A stretch of DNA of 64,000 bases from HGM04593 sp045634305 (GTDB taxonomy: Bacteria > Bacteroidota > Bacteroidia > Bacteroidales > Bacteroidaceae), in contig JAZQZZ010000039.1 in NCBI GenBank assembly GCA_045634305.1, positions 1 to 64,000 of the forward strand. Direction: 5' to 3'. The notes below the pieces were generated by a model that saw nothing but the letters and a program-made list of their open reading frames with translations, searched no databases and was not told the origin of the DNA. Positions 1 through 7,097 of this stretch are shown here, piece by piece. Both the position numbers and the translations under genes were made by a program. Each line of letters starts with the position of its first letter. The first letter of the stretch is position 1.

Positions 1-82
1 TCTGTAATGGAATGTTGTCAAGGATCTATCGTTGCTGTTCGTTCATTCACCGCGTTGCCGCGGTGCTTCCCGAAAGCGAGTG
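1..82 (-). other. probable rRNA operon leader (partial)
   Basis: Downstream of a strong minus-strand promoter the sequence holds a GC-rich hairpin (CACCGCG / CGCGGTG) and then, on the minus strand, GATCCTTGACAACATTCC. A TTTGACA/TTGACA-type element of this kind usually lies upstream of 16S rRNA in Bacteroidetes. No ORF fits. The rRNA itself would be outside the window, so this is an inference from leader resemblance only. Confidence 0.4.
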
Positions 83-112
83 CAAAGGTAAGGCAAATTT
101 TTATACTGACAA
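83..112 (-). promoter_or_regulatory. Bacteroidetes-type promoter reading leftward
   Basis: On the minus strand a -33 TTG (complement of 110-112) is followed 19 bases later by -7 TACCTTTG (complement of 83-90). Both elements and the spacing match the Bacteroidetes sigma consensus, so transcription should start near position 76. The transcript leaves the window and probably carries an rRNA operon. Confidence 0.6.
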
Positions 113-264
113 ACAAATTGAGAAGTTTTTTTGTTAAAAAATTAAACTTTTTTAAAAGGAAAATCCCTTAATGCTGATTTTCAACGATTTGCAAAAAGAC
201 CCAAAAATCATCTTTTTCTACACCAGCAAGAACTATCGCATCAACATCTGCTCAAATATTAAAG

Positions 265-304
265 AAGCAATCTCCAAATGCCATCAGGTATTTGGAGATT
301 GCTT
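265..304 (-). terminator. stem-loop after cdaA
   Basis: A perfect 15-bp inverted repeat (265-279 with 290-304, 10-base loop) sits 27 bases past the cdaA stop. The minus-strand side is only moderately U-rich. The rest of 113-330 holds no convincing gene; a plus-strand ORF at 171-446 overlaps cdaA antisense and is not supported. Confidence 0.6.
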
Positions 305-330
305 GAATGTTATTTGTTTTTTTGACAAAA

Positions 331-1092
331 TCATGATTGTTCAGAAAGTATCTGCTCCAACTTATGAGCGTCGAGGTTCAAAGAGAACTTCCCGTTCTGC
401 GCAACAGAGATGCTACCGGTCTCCTCGGAGACCACAATTGCTATAGCATCTGACATCTCGGAAACTCCCATTGCCGAACGGTGGCGCAAACCCAGACGTC
501 TTGGAATGTTCAGATCGTGCGATACCGGCAATATGCACTGCGCAGCTACAATGCGACCGCCTCTAACAATCATGGCGCCATCGTGCAGAGGCGCGTTCTT
601 GAAGAATATAGCTTCTATAAGGCGTTGGCTGATGTCGGCATTTATCGGTTCACCAGTCTTGATGACATCATCGAGCGACACTTTCTGCTCTATCACAATG
701 AGGGCACCGACCTTTTGCTGAGCCATGCTGATGCATGCCATAACAACCGGCATAACAGCCTTTGGGATATCTTGGTTTTCCTTTCGTGAAAAAAGTGTGG
801 AGATATACTTGAAATAACGGCGCGAACCAAGATTCTTGAAAAAGCCGCGTATTTCCTCATGGAATATGACCACCAACGCTATCGTACCTACATTCATCAT
901 CTGGTCGAACACCGAACCCAGCAAACGCATTGCAAGAATCTTTGACACCAGCAGCCACACAAAAAAGAACATCATGATTCCGGCAAATATATTAAGCGAG
1001 CCGGAGTCTTTCATGAGTTTATACAGATAATAGAGCAAAACTGCAAAAAGCAGAATATCTATTATATCCTTTATGGTAAAATCGAAAAACAT
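331..1092 (-). CDS. cdaA: diadenylate cyclase CdaA (DAC domain)
   Basis: Makes cyclic di-AMP from two ATP at the cytoplasmic membrane. The 253-aa protein has the standard CdaA layout: three hydrophobic segments in residues 10-80, a short linker, then a DAC (DisA_N) domain at about 95-240. The catalytic DGA triad is at 171-173 (HDGAM) and the RHR motif at 203-205 (LRHRSAMG), both intact. The start codon lies 29 bases after the folP stop on the same strand, so the two are likely co-transcribed. No CdaR partner is encoded next to it. The length is normal for the family. Confidence 0.95.
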   Translation of the reverse strand: MFFDFTIKDIIDILLFAVLLYYLYKLMKDSGSLNIFAGIMMFFFVWLLVSKILAMRLLGSVFDQMMNVGTIALVVIFHEEIRGFFKNLGSRRYFKYISTLFSRKENQDIPKAVMPVVMACISMAQQKVGALIVIEQKVSLDDVIKTGEPINADISQRLIEAIFFKNAPLHDGAMIVRGGRIVAAQCILPVSHDLNIPRRLGLRHRSAMGVSEMSDAIAIVVSEETGSISVAQNGKFSLNLDAHKLEQILSEQS

Positions 1093-1121
1093 TCTATATA
1101 TATATTAAGGTAAAACGGTTT

Positions 1122-1949
1122 TTATTTCAAATCCAAAGCCCGGGCAAGTTTTACAGCCTGCACAGCCTCGGCAACATCATGCACACGCAATATATCGGCA
1201 CCGTTCCTCACTGCGACAAGATTGAGTGCCGTCGTTGCAGCCAACGCCTCACCCGGCGCAATGCCTAGCAGACGGGTAATCATAGACTTGCGCGAAAGCC
1301 CCACAAGCAAAGGAGCATCAAGCATGGCGAATTCACGTAAAGATTCCAGCATACGATAATTCTGCTCCACGCTCTTGCCGAACCCAAAGCCAGGGTCAAC
1401 TATAACATCGGCCACGCCGGCCTGTCTCAACTGCCACATCTTGGCGGCGAGGCGTTGCAGCACCTGTGGCATGAAACTGTCATACTCAACCACCTCGCCT
1501 GCAAGCCCCACGGAGTGGGTCAACACATAGGGCAATCTGCATGCCGCCACCGTATCGAGCATATTATCATCCCACTCCATGCACGACACATCATTTATAA
1601 TCGACACATTGTGCGAAGCAACACACTCACGCACCACCGCTGCCCTGTAGGTATCTATTGACACAACGGCATCGGGCAGTTCCTTGTCTAGTACCTCAAG
1701 CGCCGCATGCAGCCTTGCCAGCTCCACCTCCTGCGACACCGGCGTCGAGCCCGGCCGTGTAGAACAGGCACCCACATCAAGGATTGAGGCACCCGCTTCG
1801 AGCATCGATTTTGCACGGCACACCAAATCGGCAGACGAGGCAACCCTCGACCCATCAAAGAACGAGTCATCGGTAACATTCAGTATACCCATGACCACCG
1901 GTTCATCAAGCGGCAACAACCTGCCACGAATGTTGAGTGTATACGACAT
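1122..1949 (-). CDS. folP: dihydropteroate synthase
   Basis: Condenses p-aminobenzoate with dihydropterin pyrophosphate in folate synthesis (cytosol). The TIM-barrel hallmarks are visible: GILNVTDDSF near residues 21-30 (the usual Pro is Asp here), DVGACSTRPGS near 62-72, SIDTYRA, the DPGFGFGK loop, GLSRKSM and the C-terminal LRVHDV. The reading frame stays open to 2027, but a -7 promoter element lies at 1988-1995, so the longer start is unlikely. The Met at 1949 (MSYTLNIRGRLL) aligns with usual family starts; 1955 is a possible alternative. It heads the folP-cdaA unit. Confidence 0.93.
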   Translation of the reverse strand: MSYTLNIRGRLLPLDEPVVMGILNVTDDSFFDGSRVASSADLVCRAKSMLEAGASILDVGACSTRPGSTPVSQEVELARLHAALEVLDKELPDAVVSIDTYRAAVVRECVASHNVSIINDVSCMEWDDNMLDTVAACRLPYVLTHSVGLAGEVVEYDSFMPQVLQRLAAKMWQLRQAGVADVIVDPGFGFGKSVEQNYRMLESLREFAMLDAPLLVGLSRKSMITRLLGIAPGEALAATTALNLVAVRNGADILRVHDVAEAVQAVKLARALDLK

Positions 1950-1987
1950 ATCCATGTAAAGCCGCACGCTACACCGACGGCTCATCG

Positions 1988-2015
1988 CAAAGGTAAGAAT
2001 AAAAATTAAAAACAA
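1988..2015 (-). promoter_or_regulatory. folP-cdaA promoter
   Basis: On the minus strand TACCTTTG (1988-1995) is preceded by TTG (complement of 2013-2015) with a 17-base spacer, slightly short of the usual 19-21. Transcription would start near 1981, which argues against translation from the upstream in-frame Met at 2027. Confidence 0.5.
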
Positions 2016-2040
2016 AAGAACAAACAACTTGTTAATTCAA

Positions 2041-2071
2041 TTGAATATTCAACCGTTTTTTCATAAATTTG
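2041..2071 (+). promoter_or_regulatory. promoter of the HprK-like/S26/PqqD operon
   Basis: TTG at 2041-2043, a 20-base spacer and TAAATTTG at 2064-2071 match the Bacteroidetes consensus exactly. The predicted start is near 2078. It is divergent from the folP promoter within a 160-bp intergenic region. Confidence 0.65.
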
Positions 2072-2108
2072 CATTTAAATAAACAGCCTACAGGCACATA
2101 GGTTCAGG

Positions 2109-2999
2109 ATGTGTCACCAGACCAATATGCAAAAAAGATTTTTCACAGTAGCCGACCACACTTTCGCCATCACCACACTCGACGGTGATATCCTTTCGAT
2201 ACTGCCCAACCTTGCCCCATTCGAGTGCAAAGAGAGCGATGATTTGTTGTTCGAAATCACATTGGACAACAGCATACAGCCATCATGGCGTGGAGAGAAA
2301 GTCGGGACATTCCCCTGTCCCAGCGCAAAGTTCGAGGTATATCGCCAGGATAGCGGAGCCTACCAGATACTTACAATAAACGAATATGGACACCCATGCG
2401 CTTTCATGCAGAGCGATGACGAGTACAAAAGTTTCTCCATCACCACCAGAGGCAACGAAAGCGACAAGACTTTCGGCTTCAACAACACACTGATGGTCAT
2501 CTTCACCATGTGCACAGCCAAGCACCATACCCTACTCATGCACTCGGCCACCATTGAAAACAGCGGCAAGGGATACATGTTCCTTGGCGCAAGCGGTCAG
2601 GGCAAGAGCACTCACAGCAACAAATGGGTTGAATACATCAAAGGCAGCACACTCATCAACGACGACAACCCGGTGATACGCATTGCGCCCGATGGCACCC
2701 CCACAGTCTACGGTTCGCCATGGAGCGGCAAACGCCCGATATATATGAACGTCCACTACCCCATTGGCGGAATAGCAGCCATTGAGCAGGACAAAAAGAA
2801 CTGGATACGCAAGGAGAACATCCCGACTGCATTCGGCATAATGCTATGCTCATGCTCGACACTCAAATTCGACAAGGAGATACACATTGCCATCTGCAGC
2901 ACAATAACCAAAGTACTTGAGCGCATAGCCGTACACACACTCTACTGCCGCCCCGATGAAGAGGCAGCCCTTTTGTCAAGCAGCACATTCGGACTATGA
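2109..2999 (+). CDS. HPr kinase/phosphorylase-like P-loop protein
   Basis: The 296-aa protein carries a Walker A loop GASGQGKSTHS at about 160-170, a downstream INDD acid pair at 185-186 and a GSPWSGK segment at 202-208, the pattern of HprK-related kinases. It lacks the N-terminal DRTGG domain of true HprK. Such stand-alone HprK-like proteins are found beside PqqD proteins in RiPP-type loci, where some phosphorylate a peptide; that role is inferred here from the neighbours. The stop overlaps the next start by 4 bases (ATGA). A start at 2127 (MQKRFFTV) is a reasonable alternative. There is no precursor peptide, radical SAM or cyclase gene nearby. Confidence 0.7.
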   Translation: MCHQTNMQKRFFTVADHTFAITTLDGDILSILPNLAPFECKESDDLLFEITLDNSIQPSWRGEKVGTFPCPSAKFEVYRQDSGAYQILTINEYGHPCAFMQSDDEYKSFSITTRGNESDKTFGFNNTLMVIFTMCTAKHHTLLMHSATIENSGKGYMFLGASGQGKSTHSNKWVEYIKGSTLINDDNPVIRIAPDGTPTVYGSPWSGKRPIYMNVHYPIGGIAAIEQDKKNWIRKENIPTAFGIMLCSCSTLKFDKEIHIAICSTITKVLERIAVHTLYCRPDEEAALLSSSTFGL

Positions 3000-3451
3000 A
3001 CAACGGCATAACTCAAAAAAGAGTGAACAACCACCAATTCATGCAGGAGATAACACGTGCATTCCGTGACGGAAAGAAAAGCGTGATATTCGTTGTGCGC
3101 GGATTCAGCATGCGTCCATTCCTTGAGAACGGGCGCGACAAGGTCATCCTTACACCGCCACGCCAAGCCAGGATAGGCGATGTGGTACTGGCCGAAGTAC
3201 GCGAGCAGACATATGCTCTGCACAGGGTGATAAAGATTGAGAACGGCACATACACCATGCGCGGCGACGGCAATCCTCTGTGGATGACCGAGCAGTTCAC
3301 ACAGGACAAAATCATCGGTATTGCCGACGGATTCATACGCAAAGGCAAGGAAGTGAGCACTGACAGCTGCAAGTGGAAGCTATACTCGGCAACATGGAAC
3401 GCACTGAAGCCCCTGCGTCGCATATTGCTGGCCATTTACCGCAGGCTATGA
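2996..3451 (+). CDS. S24/S26 family signal peptidase-like protein
   Basis: At 151 aa it has the S26 core: GFSMRPFLENG near 36-46 with the candidate nucleophile Ser38, GDVVLAEV near 61-68, and LHRVIKI with His76. The Ser/His pairing resembles the ER/SipW type rather than the Ser/Lys LepB type. A final box (MRGDGNP) is also present. No membrane anchor is visible, which is unusual for a signal peptidase, so the protein may act in the cytosol. It is translationally coupled to the HprK-like gene and 48 bases ahead of pqqD, suggesting joint action on one substrate, perhaps leader removal. Confidence 0.7.
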   Translation: MNNGITQKRVNNHQFMQEITRAFRDGKKSVIFVVRGFSMRPFLENGRDKVILTPPRQARIGDVVLAEVREQTYALHRVIKIENGTYTMRGDGNPLWMTEQFTQDKIIGIADGFIRKGKEVSTDSCKWKLYSATWNALKPLRRILLAIYRRL

Positions 3452-3499
3452 CCACCGGATGGACAAACAACAAAAAACAACCAATTAAAAGCAAAAGAT

Positions 3500-3772
3500 A
3501 TGAAAATCAAGGAAGGATTTGAGATACAAAACGTATGCGGCGAGCACATCATTGTCCCCGCAGGTGCCGACAACGTAGACTACAGCAAAATCATAAGCCT
3601 CAACGAAACGGCAGCCTACCTTTGGGAAAACGTTGCTCCAAAGGATTCTTTCAACATAGACGACATGGTAGCCCTGTTGCTTGCCGAGTACGAAGTCGAG
3701 GAGAGCGTCGCACGCGAAGATTGCGAAATGATTGCAGAACGTTGGAGAGAGATGGAGCTCGTTGAGGAGTAA
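3500..3772 (+). CDS. PqqD-family peptide chaperone (RRE)
   Basis: At 90 aa it matches the RiPP recognition element fold: an N-terminal beta pair (VCGEHIIVP), SLNETAAYLWENV near 34-46 and a C-terminal helical part ending in a CEMIAERW helix. PqqD proteins bind leader peptides and present them to modifying enzymes. It is the last gene of the trio and ends before a strong bidirectional terminator. No short ORF resembling a precursor was found between 2041 and 3990, so the substrate would be encoded elsewhere. Confidence 0.75.
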   Translation: MKIKEGFEIQNVCGEHIIVPAGADNVDYSKIISLNETAAYLWENVAPKDSFNIDDMVALLLAEYEVEESVAREDCEMIAERWREMELVEE

Positions 3773-3773
3773 A

Positions 3774-3917
3774 CTGAAAGTGGAAAGCGGAAAGCTGAAA
3801 ACTGAAAGGTGAAAGCTGCGAGTAAGAGAGAGCAGAGAAAAAGTATACTTTTACTTGCCGAGCGGGAGCAGGTTCAAGCGCACGGAGTGCGGTTAAAGCT
3901 GAAAACTGGTGAAAGCA
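3774..3917. repeat. GAAAACTGAAAG-type intergenic repeat
   Basis: Short tandem-like units (GGAAAGC, TGAAAACTGAAAGGTGAAAG) fill 3774-3817 and recur at 3896-3917. Related sequence in opposite orientation is seen at 21609-21651 and 36121-36163. In each case it lies just past a gene end, so it behaves as a dispersed intergenic family. No gene is present. Confidence 0.6.
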
Positions 3918-3935
3918 AGTGAGTCAAGACCTCAT

Positions 3936-3975
3936 ATACGTTGAAAGGCAGCCTGTCGGCTGCCTTTCAACGTAT
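3936..3975. terminator. bidirectional terminator between pqqD-like gene and M60 gene
   Basis: An 18-bp perfect stem (3936-3953 with 3958-3975) and TGTC loop is followed by ATTT-rich sequence on the plus strand. It lies between convergent genes and can serve both. Confidence 0.8.
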
Positions 3976-3988
3976 TATTTAATAAGGT

Positions 3989-6718
3989 TTACTTTATAAA
4001 AACCTTCTTGCCATTCACAATATACATACCCTTTGTAGGGTTCTCAACCCTGCGACCGGCAAGGTCATAGATCTCGACCTCTCCGTTTTCATATTCACAC
4101 TCCACTTCCTCAATTGCAGTATTGTTGAGTTCCACAGCGCGGATACCCCAAGTCGCAGCACTGACAAGTTCAGTACCTGCATAGATGTTATAGTTATTCA
4201 CATCCATTGTCAAGTAGACATCACCGCCCAAGGTTGTAAAGTAAACAGTTCCGTCATCGAGATAGTTTGCCTTGAACACCCAAGCCGACGCCTGATCACC
4301 GCCACTGCATGATACACCATTGCTTTCCATGTCATTGATGTAAAGACCATTCTTGTTCTTTATATAAAAGTGATGGGGAAGATTTGTACTCTCGAACATC
4401 CAACGCTTGTCGGGCGATGTATTGGCTGTCTGCGAAGCTGTGTTCGCCTTCAGGCCATACCTGTCATAACACAAGCTGTAGTTTCTCTTCTCACCATTTG
4501 TAAGTGTGTATACATCAAGATCCTTTAGATAAGCACGCGCACTGGGATCGTTCTTCAAAGCCTGCATTTCCTTTTCAAGCAATGCAATCCACTCCTTGTA
4601 GCTGTGTTTGCTTGTATCCTTGTTGTCGGCAGCAGCCTTTGCCTCATTATAAAGCGCGTTGATAGCAGTCAGCGCACTCTTGTAGAAGTGCCCAATTTCC
4701 TTACCCGTTGTAGTTGTCTTGCTTGTAAGGTTCTTCACTGTAGACAACACTGCATTCAACGCCTCCAGCTGCATCTCCTCATCATCGCTTTCCGCAACGT
4801 CGGGAATAACATAATCAGTACCATCAGCCTGTGCTGCAACAACCTTCAACGGAGCATTTGCATGTGCAACAGGCACTGTCAATTTATATTCATTGTTAAA
4901 GTCCAGCAGTTCACCGGTGTTCGCATTCAAGAGCTTGAAACCGAGAGCACCTTTTGCATCGGCAGACTTCTTGATTGAAATATTATTCTGACTTCTCGCA
5001 AAATAGTAACCCTGAGCCTTCACACTCTCGTCGATGTAGTCACTCCACTGTCCCGTGCTACCCATCTTGCCAATGACAAACTCATCGTTGAAATCAAGTC
5101 GGTTGCCGGCAACGCCGTCTGTTCTTGGCGATGGCTTTATACGGTCCTCAATAAAGAGCAGGTGACCACCTTTCTTTGCATAACGTTGCATACGTGCACG
5201 GCTTGCCTCGGCTTCCTCTTCGGTCAGGTTGACAATAAAGTTCTCATAATCGCCAACACCTGCATCGGTCATAGGCTCAAACAAGCCCCAAGCCTCAAAG
5301 AACTCACTCAAGTCCATCTGCGCAACCTCGCAGCACACCTCGGCAAACCTCAGCTGGTCATCCTTTGCCTGTGTAAGCGATGTCCAGTTACGGTCTTTAG
5401 GTCCCTTGTCAAGCGGATTCTTGCGCAGCGCCTCAAACACTCTTGGATAGAATGTCGTATCCTTGCCGGCTGCATGGAAATAGAGATAGAGTTGGAAGAA
5501 CATTCTCGACTTTGCTATGATGTCACTACCACGCAACGGGAACGGCACCCTATTGCTGAAATCCTCACGGCAAACACTCAAACCGTTACCACGTGTGGTT
5601 GTCTTTCCGGTGCGGAAAATCTGTGCATTGGCAAACAGGTTGTTGCTTGCCTCGGTACAAGAGACAATGTTTATTGTATTCTGGTTCACGTGACCTATTT
5701 CGTGAGCAGGTCCCCACATCTGTCCCGGGTCGGCATACACCTTAGCCCAAGGCAAGATATCGGGCAGCGTGTAATGCTCATAATAGGTATATGTCTCTGT
5801 GGCATACATGAACATGCCCTCATATCCGTCCTTTGCCAGAATGAGGTCGTTCCAACGGTCATAGTACTTGTCGGCACCCATCAATTCGTGTTGCCACTTC
5901 ACACACTGGTCCCACCACTTTATGGCATCGGTGATTGTGTTGGGGCAAGCAGCCAGTACATTCTTCAGCTCCATGTGGAACATCACCCTCTCGCCAAGCA
6001 CCTGCACCGAGAAGTGCTTCATCATATTCTGTGTCATGTAGCGCCAATCTTCGTCTGTGTGACGTGAAAGGTCGAAATATCCATTTACATAACCACCCTC
6101 TATGTGGATTGGAACATTTGGATAGTCGGCAAGTTTCTTGCTTGTAGCAGTGCTGTCGGTATCCACATAATATTGGATGAACAACATACGGTCATCGCCC
6201 TCGGTATCGGGGATTTTCACCACGTTCAAACCGTTTGTCAGCACATTGGTCATCAATGGACGGGGCATATTTCCTGCAACGGGCGAGAGCTCCAACCAAA
6301 TGGAGTCGGGCAACTCGCTGCCCACAAAGATGAGCAAGTATTCATTGTCGGCGCTGATACCTGTGGGATTCTGCAGCTCGCTGTACTGTCTCACATTCAT
6401 CAGGTACTTCCAGTTGTAGGAGTTGCTGTAAGGCTTTGCCTCGAACACGCGGAACTCCTTCTCGCGTTCTTCCCAAGCATTGTTCTTCACCTTGAGGGCA
6501 ATGTTCACAAGTTCCTGGGGCATAGCGCTCATTGTTGTGCGTAACTGGTCGTCGGTCATTGCAGAGTATGGAACCTTAAGTTCAGTGCAGATGTCATCCA
6601 CAAAGTAGTTCTTAAACTCGGCATAATAGCGCTGTGCATTGTTCGGCGCCAACTGAGCATTGGCCGTAACAGCCAAGGCAAGCAACAAGAATGAAAGAAG
6701 TAGATTTCTTAATTTCAT
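3989..6718 (-). CDS. secreted M60-like zinc metallopeptidase
   Basis: A 909-aa protein with a signal peptide (residues 1-21, ending ANA-Q). The gluzincin site is HEIGH at 339-343, followed 12 residues later by the third ligand Glu356 (CTEASNN), as in peptidase M60 (enhancin-like) enzymes, several of which cut mucin-type glycoproteins. After the catalytic part, residues 560-880 contain beta-rich segments and a lectin-like region. The protein ends in the tail YDLAGRRV...IVNGKKVFIK found on other secreted proteins here, probably a sorting domain. It is a paralogue of the next gene upstream (7098-11045). Function beyond proteolysis is inferred. Confidence 0.88.
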   Translation of the reverse strand: MKLRNLLLSFLLLALAVTANAQLAPNNAQRYYAEFKNYFVDDICTELKVPYSAMTDDQLRTTMSAMPQELVNIALKVKNNAWEEREKEFRVFEAKPYSNSYNWKYLMNVRQYSELQNPTGISADNEYLLIFVGSELPDSIWLELSPVAGNMPRPLMTNVLTNGLNVVKIPDTEGDDRMLFIQYYVDTDSTATSKKLADYPNVPIHIEGGYVNGYFDLSRHTDEDWRYMTQNMMKHFSVQVLGERVMFHMELKNVLAACPNTITDAIKWWDQCVKWQHELMGADKYYDRWNDLILAKDGYEGMFMYATETYTYYEHYTLPDILPWAKVYADPGQMWGPAHEIGHVNQNTINIVSCTEASNNLFANAQIFRTGKTTTRGNGLSVCREDFSNRVPFPLRGSDIIAKSRMFFQLYLYFHAAGKDTTFYPRVFEALRKNPLDKGPKDRNWTSLTQAKDDQLRFAEVCCEVAQMDLSEFFEAWGLFEPMTDAGVGDYENFIVNLTEEEAEASRARMQRYAKKGGHLLFIEDRIKPSPRTDGVAGNRLDFNDEFVIGKMGSTGQWSDYIDESVKAQGYYFARSQNNISIKKSADAKGALGFKLLNANTGELLDFNNEYKLTVPVAHANAPLKVVAAQADGTDYVIPDVAESDDEEMQLEALNAVLSTVKNLTSKTTTTGKEIGHFYKSALTAINALYNEAKAAADNKDTSKHSYKEWIALLEKEMQALKNDPSARAYLKDLDVYTLTNGEKRNYSLCYDRYGLKANTASQTANTSPDKRWMFESTNLPHHFYIKNKNGLYINDMESNGVSCSGGDQASAWVFKANYLDDGTVYFTTLGGDVYLTMDVNNYNIYAGTELVSAATWGIRAVELNNTAIEEVECEYENGEVEIYDLAGRRVENPTKGMYIVNGKKVFIK

Positions 6719-6766
6719 ATTTTCAGGTTTTATTATTCTGCAGAGTTATCCAATATAATATCGTCT

Positions 6767-6797
6767 CAAAAGTAGTGCATTTTAAGGAGATATACAA
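6767..6797 (-). promoter_or_regulatory. promoter of the first M60-like gene
   Basis: On the minus strand TTG (6795-6797), a 20-base spacer and TACTTTTG (6767-6774) match the consensus. The start would be near 6760, giving a 42-base leader. Confidence 0.65.
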
Positions 6798-6889
6798 TAA
6801 TTGGTGCTGTTATATATTATATTAAGGTATATGAGTTATCATATCGGCCGCAAGGGAGATATCTCTTTATTCGCGAATTTATAATTCTT

Positions 6890-7047
6890 CAAACTCCCTC
6901 TGCAACTTCGTTGCTCGTCCCTCTTTGCAAAGAAGGACAGTTTTTCAACATAAAAAAGAGATCCTTCACTGCGTTCAGAATGACAATACTCATGCAATGT
7001 CATTTCCGGGAAGCCCAAACAACCCGTCTGAACGTAGTGAAGAATCT
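6890..7047. repeat. intergenic repeats of the ATTCTGAACG...GAAGAATC family
   Basis: Two oppositely oriented copies, at 6959-6984 (agatccttcactgcgttcag...) and 7026-7047 (gtctgaacgtagtgaagaat...), plus a CTCCCTC...GCTCGTCCCTC unit at 6894-6935. This explains most of the 379-bp gap between the M60 genes. Relatives lie at 11104-11177 and 15646-15669. Confidence 0.65.
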
Positions 7048-7062
7048 CCGATATTATCCGCC

Positions 7063-7090
7063 CTCAATCACTCCCGCAGGAGGGATTGAG
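7063..7090 (-). terminator. stem-loop after the second M60-like gene
   Basis: A 12-bp stem with one mismatch (7063-7074 with 7079-7090, loop CGCA) begins 7 bases past the stop codon. The U tract is weak. Confidence 0.5.
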
Positions 7091-7097
7091 CAGAGTT

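Noticed and set aside
171..446. 91-aa plus-strand ORF over the cdaA 3' end
   Set aside because: It runs antisense into cdaA, contains low-complexity text and has no promoter; the stem-loop at 265-304 lies within it.
2041..3772. Complete lasso-peptide or radical-SAM RiPP cluster
   Set aside because: No asparagine-synthetase-like cyclase, radical SAM enzyme, transporter or precursor is present; only the accessory trio is supported.
5162..6067. 301-aa plus-strand ORF inside the M60 gene
   Set aside because: Cys/His-rich antisense shadow of a gene with a clear signal peptide and zinc motif.
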